Assembly (NCBI RefSeq): GCF_031157255.1
Contig: NZ_JAVIFX010000022.1
Coordinates: 64,501 to 128,500 of the forward strand
Length of the DNA stretch: 64,000 bases
Direction of reading: 5' to 3'
Source: Bradyrhizobium sp. LHD-71
GTDB taxonomy: Bacteria > Pseudomonadota > Alphaproteobacteria > Rhizobiales > Xanthobacteraceae
A program made the translations under genes and the position numbers. Positions 1 to 8,666 of the stretch are shown piece by piece; position 1 is the stretch's first letter; each line of letters starts with the position of its first letter. The notes beneath the pieces were generated by a model. The model did no database searches. It saw only the letters and a list, made by a program, of their open reading frames with translations, and was not told the DNA's origin.

Positions 1-1
1 C

Positions 2-133
2 GTGCACATAAGCGTTATCGGTCGAACGGGTCGTCTCCGCTCTTTCCCGCCATGCCCACACTGCCCATGCCGCCACAGCGATCAGCAGCGCAGCGCTCGT
101 TCCGATCAGTGAGCGTCTCGCGATGCTTTTCAT
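2..133 (-). CDS. HlyD/EmrA-family membrane fusion protein, N-terminal part (runs off the left edge)
   Basis: Only the first 44 codons lie in the window. They encode a short basic N-terminus, one hydrophobic membrane segment at about residues 9-28, then a periplasmic start ending in TDNAYVH. That last motif is typical of the first beta-strand of EmrA/HlyD-type periplasmic adaptor proteins, which link an inner-membrane drug exporter to an outer-membrane channel. The ATG at 133 is preferred over the one at 154 because a purine-rich stretch (AAAGAGAG) precedes it at a suitable distance. It is divergent from the TetR gene at 276, with palindromic operator-like sequence between them, so repression by that TetR protein is likely. 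The family call is an inference from a short fragment. Confidence 0.7.
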   Translation of the reverse strand, partial: MKSIARRSLIGTSAALLIAVAAWAVWAWRERAETTRSTDNAYVH

Positions 134-168
134 GGACTTGCTCTCTTTACGCATCAATTTGATAATGC

Positions 169-223
169 TACGGTACCGTACCGTACCTCACAAATCGATG
201 TGAGGTCAAGCGGAGGTACGGTA
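169..223. promoter_or_regulatory. Probable TetR operator region with overlapping inverted repeats
   Basis: The divergent hlyD/tetR intergenic region holds a perfect 12-bp palindrome TACGGTACCGTA (169-180), an 11-bp perfect inverted repeat (179-189 against 213-223), and an 8-bp inverted repeat ACCTCACA/TGTGAGGT (185-192 against 199-206). The left arms overlap. This density of symmetry between a regulator and its divergent target is what a TetR dimer operator looks like. Binding itself is inferred. Confidence 0.7.
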
Positions 224-275
224 TCCATCTGCTGCTCGATCCGCGACGCAGTGATGGGCTGGGAAAAACAGCAGT

Positions 276-917
276 ATGACCTTGAAAGAACTTGAGGAAC
301 GTCCCAGTGCAGCCGCACGGAAGGATGCCCGGCGCGAGCAGTTGCTCGGCGCGGCAACAGAAGTTTTCTTCAAGTCGGGATTTGCCGGAGCAAGCGTCGA
401 CGACGTGATTGCGAAGGTCGGGGGATCGAAGCGGACGATCTACAGCTATTTCGGCAACAAGGAACAGTTGTTTGCGACGATCGTCGAGGAAATCTCTAGG
501 CGAGCCATGGGGCCGCTGGCCGACGAGGACATGCGGCGGGAAAGCCTCGAAGCAACGCTATGTGAAGTGGGGCGGCGTTACATCGCCGTGATCATGTCGC
601 CCGAAGCGCTGCAACTCTATCGCACCATCATCGGGGAAGGCATCCGCTTTCCGCAACTTGCAAAGATCTTCTTCGAAGCCGGCCCGGGCCGGGCGAGCGC
701 GACATTAGCCAGCGTGCTTCAGCGAATGGCAACGGCGTGGGGCATTCATGACGAGAACTACAAGCAACTTGCTGAGCATTTCCTCGGCATGATTCGAGAC
801 GATCTTCACCTCCAGGTCGTACTGGGATTGCGGCCACCGCCAACAGAAGAGGAAGCGGAGATTGCCGTCCGTACTGCGGTAAAATTATTCCTGCGCGGTG
901 TCCATCCTGAGCGCTAG
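276..917 (+). CDS. TetR/AcrR-family transcriptional regulator
   Basis: This 213-residue protein has the standard TetR layout. An N-terminal helix-turn-helix lies at about residues 19-65, including the turn and recognition helix GGSKRTIYSYFGNKEQLF. It is followed by an all-helical ligand-binding and dimerisation domain. Length is normal for the family. It most likely represses itself and the divergent HlyD-type efflux gene through the palindromes at 169-223, being released when a toxic small molecule binds. The ligand cannot be read from sequence. Confidence 0.92.
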   Translation: MTLKELEERPSAAARKDARREQLLGAATEVFFKSGFAGASVDDVIAKVGGSKRTIYSYFGNKEQLFATIVEEISRRAMGPLADEDMRRESLEATLCEVGRRYIAVIMSPEALQLYRTIIGEGIRFPQLAKIFFEAGPGRASATLASVLQRMATAWGIHDENYKQLAEHFLGMIRDDLHLQVVLGLRPPPTEEEAEIAVRTAVKLFLRGVHPER

Positions 918-960
918 AGATCTGTCGTCGCAATTTACCTCAAATTATCACGGTCGCACG

Positions 961-1346
961 AGCTCGACACCTCCGTGCGCGGGATAAGCAAGCACTATCG
1001 TACTATTACGTAATGCACTTCGTGATCCAAATCCGAATAATCGGCCTGGCACATACGCGAAGAACATCATGGCCTGGTTAGCAAGATTGCTTCTTCTGAT
1101 CCCGGCGGTCGTCGCCGACTGGTTCGTGTCTCGCGAGGATAAAAGATTCCCGGTGGTCGCCATGGTGATCGCTTTGGTGTTTCCTGGCGCTGATCGGCAT
1201 TGCCGCCCTATATGCGCAGCGCGCGTCGGAAGATCGTCGCCGCTCGCCCTGAGCCATGCTGATTGCCCGATACGGAGCTGCGTTGCCGCGAGCACCTCGA
1301 AAACATTGCGCGCGCGACACCCCGTTGGCATCACGGCCAGCGTGCA
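961..1346. repeat. Diverged direct duplication, copy 1 (see 6371-6765)
   Basis: About 390 bp align along their length, with scattered substitutions and small indels, to 6371-6765 in the same orientation. The shared block begins inside what is the 3' end of the nitroreductase gene in copy 2 (CACCTCCGTGCGCGGGA) and ends shortly after the small membrane protein gene. Copy 1 therefore looks like the older or relaxed copy of a duplicated nitroreductase tail plus small-protein gene. Confidence 0.85.
1069..1252 (+). pseudogene. Frameshifted copy of a small membrane protein gene
   Basis: The first 38 codons match the intact 68-residue protein at 6473-6679 closely (MAWLARLL... then WFVSRED and VVAMVIALVF). 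Near 1183 this copy reads TTTCCTGG where the intact copy reads TTTCTGG. The extra C shifts the frame. In the shifted frame the homology resumes and ends at a TGA (1250-1252) after DRRRSP, matching DRRRAP at the end of the intact copy. Hence a one-base insertion pseudogene. Confidence 0.8.
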
Positions 1347-1435
1347 CGTCGGTCCTCTTTACCCAAAGTAGGCCACGACACGAGCAGCCTGGCGCGAGGC
1401 AGCGATCGACCAGTTGTTTCTAACGCAGCAAGCGC

Positions 1436-2392
1436 TCAGTACTCCCAGGGACCCGGTACCCAACGAAACACGTCGCCGTCGACCGCCACATGACAGACGG
1501 ACGGAAACGACAGGTGAGTGGCCAACAGCGACTCGCGGTTCGCCGCCACCTCCCGCAGAAGACGGACCCGGACGCGGGCCGCCTCCTCGGGATCGTGTTC
1601 GAAGCCGTTGTACCAATCAGGGTGCTCGAACCCGACCTGAAACACGGCGTCGCCAGCGAACGTCAGCCGGTCGCCGCCGGACGCCAGGCGGACCACGCTA
1701 TGCCCGGGGGTGTGGCCGCCGGTGCGTTGGACGACCACGCCCGGCGCCACTTCGTGCTCGTTCTCGAACGTCCGCAGCTGGCTGTGGTACTCTTTCAAGA
1801 ACCGCTTGCCCGTCCGCCGAAGTGCATCCGGAAACCCTGGCGGCATGGAGACGTGTGAGAAATCGGGCGACTCCCAGAACTCGGCCTCGGCCGCCGCCAA
1901 GTGGACGCGCAGGTCCGGACGCAGCCGCTCTTTCACCCCGCCGGCGAGCAGTCCGCCACAGTGATCCATGTGCAGGTGTGTGAGCACCACGTCGGTCACC
2001 GATAGGGGATCGATGTCGGCGGCCTCCAGGCGCCGGGCCCACTGCCCGGCCCGCGGCAAGTCCGGAAACTCCGCCCCTATCCCAGCGTCGATGAGTATGG
2101 TCCGACCGCCGCTACGCACCACGACCGTGTTCAGCGCCCATTCGAGCACGTCCGGAGGCAGGAACATCTCCTCCAGCCAGGCCGCCCGGACGGCCGGGTC
2201 GATGTTGTGGCCCAGCATCGCGCCTGGCAGCGATAGCACCCCATCGCTGACCACCATCACGTCAATTTCGCCGACTCGCAGCGCGTAGCGCGACGGGACC
2301 AGCTCGTGCTCCGGTCTACCGTGAGTGTACCTCGCGTGCACCTTGTCGGCGCAGTGCTTGACCGAGGGGTGTGGGCTGTTGACCGAGGTCAT
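1436..2392 (-). CDS. MBL-fold metallo-hydrolase
   Basis: The 318-residue protein carries the metallo-beta-lactamase zinc motif THLHMDH (H139, H141, D143, H144), a later GGHTPGHS segment with the third histidine, and the FAGDA aspartate motif. This is the two-metal site of lactonase and hydrolase type MBL proteins. The start at 2392 is chosen because AGGAGG lies just upstream. A GTG at 2455 would add an N-terminus rich in glutamine encoded by a hexanucleotide repeat, and would overlap the stop of the upstream cupin gene. The protein has no signal peptide. The substrate is unknown; acyl-homoserine-lactone or similar ester hydrolysis is possible but not shown. Confidence 0.88.
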   Translation of the reverse strand: MTSVNSPHPSVKHCADKVHARYTHGRPEHELVPSRYALRVGEIDVMVVSDGVLSLPGAMLGHNIDPAVRAAWLEEMFLPPDVLEWALNTVVVRSGGRTILIDAGIGAEFPDLPRAGQWARRLEAADIDPLSVTDVVLTHLHMDHCGGLLAGGVKERLRPDLRVHLAAAEAEFWESPDFSHVSMPPGFPDALRRTGKRFLKEYHSQLRTFENEHEVAPGVVVQRTGGHTPGHSVVRLASGGDRLTFAGDAVFQVGFEHPDWYNGFEHDPEEAARVRVRLLREVAANRESLLATHLSFPSVCHVAVDGDVFRWVPGPWEY

Positions 2393-2400
2393 GTTTGCCT

Positions 2401-2448
<48 letters not shown>

Positions 2449-2451
2449 ACG

Positions 2452-2841
2452 TCACTGTGCGGGCACGAGCGCCGGGGCGCCCTTGTCCTTGATCAAGAGC
2501 ACTAGGAATTTCGCCGGCTGGGTGCCGCTTGCGTTCCGGTCGACGACATGGACATCGTCAGGGCCTTCGTAGAAGGACTGTCCCGGCGTCAATGTCACTT
2601 GTTGTCCGCCCTTCAACTGCATCACGACGGAGCCCTCCAGCACGTAAACAAACGAATGTGCATTGTGTCGGTGGATAGCGCTCGACCCGCCTGGCGCATG
2701 CTCGACTGTGATCATCAGAGCTTCCCTGCCGGGATTCTCCGGAAGATCCTTAGTCATGAGCGACGTGACCTTAGGCTCCTGAGCTACCGCCGTGCCGACC
2801 ATGAGGCACGCAAGAACCAACGCAACGAGTTTGATCGTCAT
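2452..2841 (-). CDS. Secreted small cupin-domain protein
   Basis: This 129-residue protein starts with a clear signal peptide (MTIKLVALVLACLMVGTAVAQ, cleavage after the alanines). A single cupin barrel follows, with the metal-ligand pattern HRHNAHS, a downstream G-x5-PxG motif (VTLTPGQ) and a later histidine (DDVHVV). The ATG at 2841 is used because AAAGAGG precedes it; a longer version adds eleven charged residues before the signal. The gene is followed closely by the metallo-hydrolase gene and is probably cotranscribed with it. Such proteins are usually of unknown function, often found near redox and stress genes. Confidence 0.85.
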   Translation of the reverse strand: MTIKLVALVLACLMVGTAVAQEPKVTSLMTKDLPENPGREALMITVEHAPGGSSAIHRHNAHSFVYVLEGSVVMQLKGGQQVTLTPGQSFYEGPDDVHVVDRNASGTQPAKFLVLLIKDKGAPALVPAQ

Positions 2842-2883
2842 AGTCGCCTCTTTCCTTCGTTGCCCGCGACCCACTCGGACAGG

Positions 2884-3630
2884 CTAGGCGTGTGAGTGGC
2901 GGAGCCATTCGTCGAAACCGATGCGGCCGAGGCGCGCTTCGCCCAATGGCACGAGCGAGTGCTCTTCAACTCGGCTGCCCCAATATCGGGCCTCGGGATC
3001 GCTCACGACCTGGCGCGGGTCGCCGACCGCCTTCAGATAACGGGCGACGATTTCGTTGAACGGCGCCCGTTCGAGGCCGGCGATCTCGACGATGCCGTTT
3101 CGCGGCGCCGCGAGTGCCACATCGGCAACGATGGCGGCGACGTCGTCCGCCGCGATGGGCTGGAACAGGATGGGTGGGAGCCTGACGATGTTTCCATCCG
3201 CGCTTGAATCGGCGATGCCGCGGAGGAATTCGAGAAACTGGGTCGAACGGACGATGGTGTAGGGGATGCCGGAGGTCTTGATCAGGCTCTCTTGGGCGAC
3301 CTTGGCGCGGAAATAGCCATTGTCTGTCCGGTCGATTGCGACGATGGAGAGCGCGACGTGATGCCTGCTGCCGGCACGTGCTTCTGCCGCAAGGAGGTTC
3401 TTCTCATGCGCCGAAAAAAAGTCCATCGCGGCTGCGGGCTCGAAGGATCGAGAGTTGGCAAGATCAATAACCACCTCGGCGCCATCCAGTGCCGCCTCGA
3501 GACCCTCGCCGGTTATTGTGTTGACGCCAGTATTCGGGGCCGCGGCCAGAGCATCATGGCCAAGCCCGCGCAGCCGCGCGACCGTTTTTGCACCTATAAG
3601 GCCAGTACCACCAATCACGATGATCTTCAT
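2884..3630 (-). CDS. NAD(P)-binding NmrA/atypical SDR-family protein
   Basis: The 248-residue protein has an N-terminal Rossmann dinucleotide site GGTGLIG (residues 7-13), a segment IVAIDRTDNGYFRAKVAQE that fits the Tyr-x-x-x-Lys region of atypical short-chain dehydrogenases (YFRAK), and the SGIPYTIVRSTQF segment typical of NmrA-like and epimerase-like proteins. A role as redox sensor or reductase is plausible; the substrate is not evident. It is one of four minus-strand accessory genes (1436-4541) that may form an operon-like group. Confidence 0.85.
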   Translation of the reverse strand: MKIIVIGGTGLIGAKTVARLRGLGHDALAAAPNTGVNTITGEGLEAALDGAEVVIDLANSRSFEPAAAMDFFSAHEKNLLAAEARAGSRHHVALSIVAIDRTDNGYFRAKVAQESLIKTSGIPYTIVRSTQFLEFLRGIADSSADGNIVRLPPILFQPIAADDVAAIVADVALAAPRNGIVEIAGLERAPFNEIVARYLKAVGDPRQVVSDPEARYWGSRVEEHSLVPLGEARLGRIGFDEWLRHSHA

Positions 3631-3704
3631 TATGCCTCCCGCTCAAACATGAGTCTGTGGGTTGCACTTCGCCGTGCCAAGCACAGGTTCTCAGCCCCTG
3701 ATCC

Positions 3705-4541
3705 TCATCCCTTGATGAAAGCAAGCAGATCGGGATTCACGATGTCGGCATGGGTGGTGCACATCCCGTGAGGGAAATTCTCGTAGACCTTCAACGTGCC
3801 ATTCTTAAGCAGCTTGATTGAGAGCAACGCGGAGTCGGCAATCGGCACGATCTGGTCGTCGTCGCCGTGCATGGCGAGCGTCGGGACATCGATGACCTTG
3901 AGATCCTCGGTAAAGTCCGTCTCCGAGAACGCCTTGATCCCGTCGTAGTGCGCCTTTGCGCCGCCCATCATGCCCTGGCGCCACCAGTTCAGGATGATCG
4001 GCTGTGACGGCTTTGCCCCCGAGCGGTTGAAACCATAGAAGGGCCCGGTCGGAAGATCGATGTAGAATTGCGACCGATTGTCAGCGAGTTGTTTGCGCAA
4101 CCCGTCGAATACTTCGACCGGCAGGCCACCCGGGTTGGCCGGCGTCTTGACCATAAGAGGCGGCACTGCGCCAATCAGCACCAACTTTGCAACACGACCC
4201 TGCGGTTGCCCATGGCGTGCGACATAGCGCGCGGCCTGTCCACCCCCGGTGGAGTGACCGATATGGACCGCGTTCGTCACGTCCAAGTGTTCCATGACGA
4301 CGTTCGCATCCGCCGCGTAGTGATCCATATCGTGGCCATCGCCGACCTGAGTCGATCGGCCGTGGCCGCGGCGATCGAGTGCAATGACGCGGTAGCCGTT
4401 GCCGAGAAAGTACAGCATCTGCGTATCCCAGTCGTCCGACGACAGCGGCCAGCCGTGGTGAAAGACGATGGGTTGTGCGTCCTTGGGACCCCAGTCCTTG
4501 TAATAAATCTCAACGCCATCGGTGGTCGTGATAGTGCTCAT
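3705..4541 (-). CDS. Alpha/beta hydrolase, non-haem chloroperoxidase-like
   Basis: The 278-residue protein shows the [12 protein letters not shown] oxyanion region, nucleophile elbow GHSTGGG with Ser97, acid region HGDDDQIVP (Asp228/229) and histidine in NFPHGMC (His258). This pattern is that of cofactor-free chloroperoxidase/esterase-type hydrolases, which act as esterases or perhydrolases. The ATG at 4541 is preceded by GGAAAGG; the longer reading frame adds 35 low-complexity residues with no homology signal. It overlaps by a few bases the end of decayed sequence upstream. Confidence 0.92.
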   Translation of the reverse strand: MSTITTTDGVEIYYKDWGPKDAQPIVFHHGWPLSSDDWDTQMLYFLGNGYRVIALDRRGHGRSTQVGDGHDMDHYAADANVVMEHLDVTNAVHIGHSTGGGQAARYVARHGQPQGRVAKLVLIGAVPPLMVKTPANPGGLPVEVFDGLRKQLADNRSQFYIDLPTGPFYGFNRSGAKPSQPIILNWWRQGMMGGAKAHYDGIKAFSETDFTEDLKVIDVPTLAMHGDDDQIVPIADSALLSIKLLKNGTLKVYENFPHGMCTTHADIVNPDLLAFIKG

Positions 4542-4639
4542 GCTCTGGGACCTTTCCGGTTGTGCAGATTGCGGTCGTAGCCTTGCGCGGTCGCCGGAAA
4601 AATTGGTTTGGCACTGCGAGTGCGCTGTGGTCCTACGAT

Positions 4640-4858
4640 CAGCCATACTGAGGCCATGCGTGCAGATCTTGCCGCGCGCACCGCACTGACGAAGTCCTCG
4701 CTATCACAGGCGTTCACTTCGCCCTTGCACCCCACGTACTGTGCATGCGGCGCGAACTGATGGATTTCCAGCATCAGCGGCCCGTTCGGACCCTTGGGAT
4801 CGGATGCGGTGGTGATGGCGACGAGGAACGGCAGACGCATATTGCGAGCGGTCGACAT
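4640..4858 (-). pseudogene. Remnant of an isochorismatase-family (YcaC-like) hydrolase
   Basis: The minus-strand frame reads LPFLVAITTASDPKGPNGPL, then EIHQFAPHAQYV and [15 protein letters not shown]. This matches the central part of YcaC-like cysteine hydrolases, where the family usually has NAWDNEDFVAAV. The N-terminal catalytic Asp region and the C-terminal nucleophile region (TEVCV) are absent and the sequence becomes unrelated after VRA. It is a broken fragment. The intact family member at 59390 is only a distant relative. Confidence 0.6.
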
Positions 4859-5675
4859 CGCAACTCCGTTGACAGATATGACTGTGATTGGACGCTGTGC
4901 GCTTGCACACGCTGACGGCGCGCCGAGTGGACAGGCCGCTCAGGTTAGCTTGAAGCACGACGTAAGCAAAAAAAATCAGCATTAACCCGGAAATCGCAGG
5001 CGCACTTTCCCGGAACGCTCCGAGCCTCTTCGTCCGGAGAGCGAGCGCTTTGTTGGGGCCAGACACGATGTCGGGCCGCCAGAGGAACGCGGCCTAGAAT
5101 GATGGCCCAATAATACGCCCTTCCATTTGCGCCCGTCATCATGCGCTTTGTGCGCAAGCTGCCCCAGTTTCGCACCGTCGGGCATAGTTGCGACGCACGG
5201 CGCTCTGGGTTGCTGACGGTAGTGAGGTGTTGTTGCTGTCGAACAGATGAGTGGCATCCAACAGACGCAGCTGCGCATCGCGATCATGCTGGTGACGATG
5301 CCGATGCCCAAATCCATGCTCGAAATGGCCTTGATCAAATCGATATTCGTTGCCGGCATGATGTCACGCGCTAGCGTCGGCAACTGATTCGGCTCCCCAC
5401 TCGCTATATCGTCGACAGCTTTGGATCTGCTGCGGCTGTGCCACGTGCTGACGCCGCTCTGACCTCAGCACCCTTCGGCTGTTGTGCTTGCGCGTTCGAG
5501 GGTTTCTCCCGATTGCCCAATTAGCTTCACGCGCGAGGATGCGCTTGCCGCACTCTCTTGCTTGGATGGGCCGTCCTTCCCAACGCGGCGTCGATGAGCA
5601 CCAACATGAAGACGAGAAAGAGCGTCGAGGAAATCAATCCAGATTGGCGCCGCTTCTTGGGCGCTGGAGGCGCTC
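4859..5675. other. Mostly gene-free stretch containing decayed sequence
   Basis: No intact gene is supported here. The only recognisable content is the regulator remnant at 5220-5400. The rest has stops in all frames or low-complexity translations, and base composition is like its surroundings. Confidence 0.5.
5220..5400 (-). pseudogene. Possible remnant of a CysB-like LysR regulator
   Basis: The minus strand reads PATNIDLIKAISSMDLGIGIVTSM, resembling the ATDADVIKTYV..GLGVGIVASM segment of CysB/Cbl effector domains. A shift of frame then gives DAQLRLLDATHLFDSNNTS, which resembles the following DxxLxxxDAxHLFxxNTT segment. Both halves in the right order across a frameshift suggest a decayed C-terminal half. 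No DNA-binding domain is visible. Confidence 0.45.
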
Positions 5676-6413
5676 ATGGACGTCTATGAGGCAGTCACAA
5701 GTCGACGGGCGGTGCGCGGATTCACCAGCCAACCCGTCTCAAGAGAAGTGATCGAGCGCGTGCTGTCCGCGGCAGCGCGGGCGCCATCCGGATCGAACCT
5801 GCAGCCTTGGAACATTTACGTGGTGACCGGCGCACCGCTGGCTGAGCTCAAGCATCGCGCGGTTGAGCGCGTGGCTACAGCCGACCCATGGGACGAGCGG
5901 GAGTATGTGATGTATCCGCCCGAGCTTAAGTCTCCGTACCGCGAGCGCCGATCCGCCTTCGGCAAGGAACGCTACAGCACACTCGGCATTGCGCGCGAGG
6001 ACTGGGAGGCGCGCCAACGGGCCGCCATCGCGAACTGGGACGGTTTCGGTGCGCCGGCCGCTCTGTTCTGCTACATCGACCGCGACCTGGGGTTCCCGCA
6101 ATGGGCCGACGTCGGGATGTATCTGCAGACCGTCATGCTGCTGCTCCGCGCTGAAGGTCTCCACAGTTGCCCGCAAATGGCGTGGTCGCAGGTTCGCAAG
6201 ACCGTTGCGGAAATCGTGCTGCCGTCGGATGGCCTCATCCTCTTCTGTGGCATGTCGATCGGGTACGCGGACCTCACGGCGAATTGCACCCGCACGGGGC
6301 GGGCGCCGCTCGCCGAGACGGTCACGTTCATCGACGGGGCCTGCCCGCTTTCGCCGCCGCACGAGCATTCGCTCGGCACCTCCGTGCGCGGGATAGCAAG
6401 TACTATTACGTAA
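5676..6413 (+). CDS. Nitroreductase-family FMN oxidoreductase
   Basis: The 245-residue protein begins with the FMN phosphate-binding pattern of nitroreductases (SRRAVRGF, residues 9-16), continues with AARAPSGSNLQPW, and has the central ADVGMYLQTVMLLLRAEGL helix and the C-terminal glycine-rich SIGYAD segment. Such homodimeric enzymes reduce nitroaromatics, quinones or flavins with NAD(P)H. The C-terminal end extends a little into the duplicated block shared with 961-1346, so the last residues may have been reshaped by that duplication. Confidence 0.92.
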   Translation: MDVYEAVTSRRAVRGFTSQPVSREVIERVLSAAARAPSGSNLQPWNIYVVTGAPLAELKHRAVERVATADPWDEREYVMYPPELKSPYRERRSAFGKERYSTLGIAREDWEARQRAAIANWDGFGAPAALFCYIDRDLGFPQWADVGMYLQTVMLLLRAEGLHSCPQMAWSQVRKTVAEIVLPSDGLILFCGMSIGYADLTANCTRTGRAPLAETVTFIDGACPLSPPHEHSLGTSVRGIASTIT

Positions 6414-6765
6414 TATACTTCGCGATCCGAATAATCGGATCGGCACATAAGTTGCCGGAAGCGAGAATCATCATGGCCTGGTTGGCAAGATTGCTTATGC
6501 TGGTCCCGGCGATCGTCGCTGGCTGGTTCGTGTCTCGCGAAGATCCGAGATTCTGGGTGGTAGCCATGGTGATCGCTCTGGTGTTTCTGGCGCTGACCTG
6601 CGTTGCCGCCATCTATGCGCCTTCGATTCTCGGCAGGCGCAACACTGGCGCATCGGACGATCGTCGCCGCGCGCCCTGAGCCATGCTGATTGCCAGATAC
6701 GAAGCGGTGTTGCCGCGAGCACCTCGCCCCTCGCGACTCCTGTTGGCATCGTGGCCAGCGCTGCA
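6371..6765. repeat. Diverged direct duplication, copy 2 (see 961-1346)
   Basis: Same orientation as copy 1. It contains the last codons of the nitroreductase gene and the whole intact small membrane protein gene. The two copies bracket about 5 kb (metallo-hydrolase through nitroreductase), so recombination between them could delete or amplify that segment, though divergence is now considerable. Confidence 0.85.
6473..6679 (+). CDS. Small two-segment membrane protein
   Basis: A 68-residue protein with two hydrophobic stretches (about residues 3-18 and 28-48) separated by WFVSREDPRF, and a charged C-terminus ending DDRRRAP. I do not recognise the family. The frame is supported by the duplicated copy at 1069, where synonymous-looking differences keep the protein similar up to the frameshift. 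It lies 60 bp after the nitroreductase. Confidence 0.65.
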   Translation: MAWLARLLMLVPAIVAGWFVSREDPRFWVVAMVIALVFLALTCVAAIYAPSILGRRNTGASDDRRRAP

Positions 6766-6776
6766 TGCGCGGGGGT

Positions 6777-7238
6777 TCAGGCTGCTGCCGCGAGGGTCGC
6801 TTCGGGCGGTCGGCGGAAACCGATCGCCATGCGATTGAAGGTATTCATCAGGCCGATCGCAATCGTCAGGTCGACAATTTCCTTTTCGCCGAACACATTC
6901 GAAACGGCCTGAAACTCCTTGTCGGGGATGGTCGTCTCGGCGACCCTCGTAACCGTCTCCGCCCAGGCCAGGGCTGCACGCTCCCGCTCGTCGAAAACGG
7001 CGCCCGCTTCACGCCACACCTGTACGAGTGCCAGCTTCTCCGCCCTGACGCCCTTCTTGGTAAGGCTGCGGGTATGAAGATCGAGGCAGTAGGCGCAGCC
7101 GTTGATCTGAGATACGCGCAGGTAGACGAGCTCGAGCAGAATCTCGTCGAGGCCAGATTGCGCGATATAGCCGTAGACACCGCCCAACGCCTTGTAGCCG
7201 GCGGGTGCGACATTGATGTAGTCGATACGAATGTTCAT
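6777..7238 (-). CDS. Carboxymuconolactone decarboxylase/AhpD-family protein
   Basis: The 153-residue protein has the AhpD-core motif with redox cysteines CAYCLDLH (C48, C51, H55). In this family these residues act in peroxide reduction or thiol relay. Length fits the single-domain AhpD-like group. It is a lone gene on the minus strand, near other oxidative stress genes. The enzymatic role is inferred from the motif alone. Confidence 0.92.
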   Translation of the reverse strand: MNIRIDYINVAPAGYKALGGVYGYIAQSGLDEILLELVYLRVSQINGCAYCLDLHTRSLTKKGVRAEKLALVQVWREAGAVFDERERAALAWAETVTRVAETTIPDKEFQAVSNVFGEKEIVDLTIAIGLMNTFNRMAIGFRRPPEATLAAAA

Positions 7239-7596
7239 GAAGCAACTCCCAAGTTATGCGGCAACACGGATGGAGCGCATCGCGACGGCGGCTCCGAACT
7301 GGCTTTCAGCAGCATGCCCTGAGCGGTGGCCATTAATGAGTGACCGCTCGGTGTGGTGCCTATTGCCAGAACGATACCGCTCATCCTGGCGGGGCACGTC
7401 CTCGCCAAGGAGATGAACCCGGTTTGTATCATTCGAAAGCACCAAAAATGCTTCGCTTCAATGTACCATCGTGGCCGCCCGGCCACGTGAATAGAACGCT
7501 TTGGTCCACTCCGGATAAAGCTTTCTGGTCCTGACCCCGCCGACGAACTGGCGGTACTTCCTCACAGATCAAATGCAAATCTGTGAGGAGACTGTC
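7239..7596. other. Intergenic stretch, nothing assigned
   Basis: About 360 bp between the divergent AhpD-like and GNAT genes. Short frames exist on both strands, but none has a ribosome binding site or family resemblance I can support. It should hold the promoters of both neighbours. Confidence 0.4.
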
Positions 7597-8055
7597 ATGG
7601 TCAAGCTATCGCCACCCGGAATTGTCCTTCGACATGCGCACAGTCAGGACGAGCTGGCCGCTTGCTTTCCGGTGATCTCCCAATTGCGACCTTCGCTCAA
7701 GGACGCCGCTCACTGGGTGGAGCGCGCATCAGGCATGGCCACCGATGGGTATCGTGTGCTGGCAGCCTGGGACGGTGATCAAGTCTTGGCGCTCGCCGGA
7801 TACCGGATGATGGAAAATCTCATCCACGGCCACTTTCTCTACGTCGACGATCTTGTGACATCCGAAAGTCAGCGAGGCAAAGGGCTTGGTGCCGCTCTGC
7901 TCAAAGAACTGTCGTCTATCGGCGTCGATGAGTATTGCCGTCGCCTGGTTCTGGATACCGCGGCAACGAACACCAACGCGCGCCGCTTTTACAAGCGCGA
8001 AGGGTTGATCGACGCAGTCATTGGCTTTGTGAAGCCACTGGAGAAAGTCGCATGA
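7597..8055 (+). CDS. GNAT-family N-acetyltransferase
   Basis: The 152-residue protein has the acetyl-CoA binding segment VTSESQRGKGLGAALLKEL (R/Q-x-x-G-x-G/A) and the following NTNARRFYKREGL motif of GNAT enzymes. The ATG at 7597 has GAGGAG upstream; an ATG eight codons earlier lacks one. Its stop overlaps the next start (ATGA, 8052-8055), so it is translationally coupled to the azoreductase gene. The acceptor is unknown. Confidence 0.9.
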   Translation: MVKLSPPGIVLRHAHSQDELAACFPVISQLRPSLKDAAHWVERASGMATDGYRVLAAWDGDQVLALAGYRMMENLIHGHFLYVDDLVTSESQRGKGLGAALLKELSSIGVDEYCRRLVLDTAATNTNARRFYKREGLIDAVIGFVKPLEKVA

Positions 8056-8666
8056 ACATCCTCCACGTCGATTGCAGTCCACGACCAGAGTCGCACAGTC
8101 GCCAGCTTTCAGCCGCGATCGTCGAGAAGCTTCTCACGATCCTTCCCGAACCGGGCATCAGTCGTCGAGACCTGGGACTCGAACCGATACCCCATACCCG
8201 GTCCGACTATGCCGCCGTCCTGGCGTCGCCTGCGGCGCTGGCTGCGGGAGCGTCCAGTGGCGCGGTGCGCCTGTCCGAGCAACTCATTCAGGAGGTCGAA
8301 GCCTCCGACGTCGTCGTTATCGGCACGCCGATGAACAACTTCACGGTTCCGTCGGTCCTGAAGGCGTGGATAGATCAGATCCTCCGCGTTGGTCGTACGA
8401 TCAAGCCAACTCCGGCCGGCAAGGTCGGGATGCTTCGGGACCGCCCGGTGTTTGTCGGGATCGCTTCCGGCGGTGTGTTCGCCGGCGATCAAGCCAACCA
8501 GCCGGATTTCCTCACGCCTTATCTTTCTGCCGCACTCGGCTGCATCGGGCTCAATACCGTCCATTACCTGCCTCTGCAGGCCACCGCCTTCATCGACAAG
8601 GCGCGTGCGACCGAGATTCGCCGCTCGCTCATCGCGACGATCGAACCGTCGATGGTCAGCCTCTGA
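8052..8666 (+). CDS. azoR: FMN-dependent NADH-azoreductase
   Basis: The 204-residue protein matches AzoR (formerly AcpD). It has the flavodoxin-like start ILHVDCSPRPESHSRQLS, which binds FMN phosphate, then the TPMNNFTVPSVLKAWIDQI segment that is the family hallmark. It reduces azo compounds and quinones by two electrons using NADH and is part of thiol and quinone stress responses. The start overlaps the GNAT stop by four bases. Length is normal for the family. Confidence 0.93.
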   Translation: MNILHVDCSPRPESHSRQLSAAIVEKLLTILPEPGISRRDLGLEPIPHTRSDYAAVLASPAALAAGASSGAVRLSEQLIQEVEASDVVVIGTPMNNFTVPSVLKAWIDQILRVGRTIKPTPAGKVGMLRDRPVFVGIASGGVFAGDQANQPDFLTPYLSAALGCIGLNTVHYLPLQATAFIDKARATEIRRSLIATIEPSMVSL

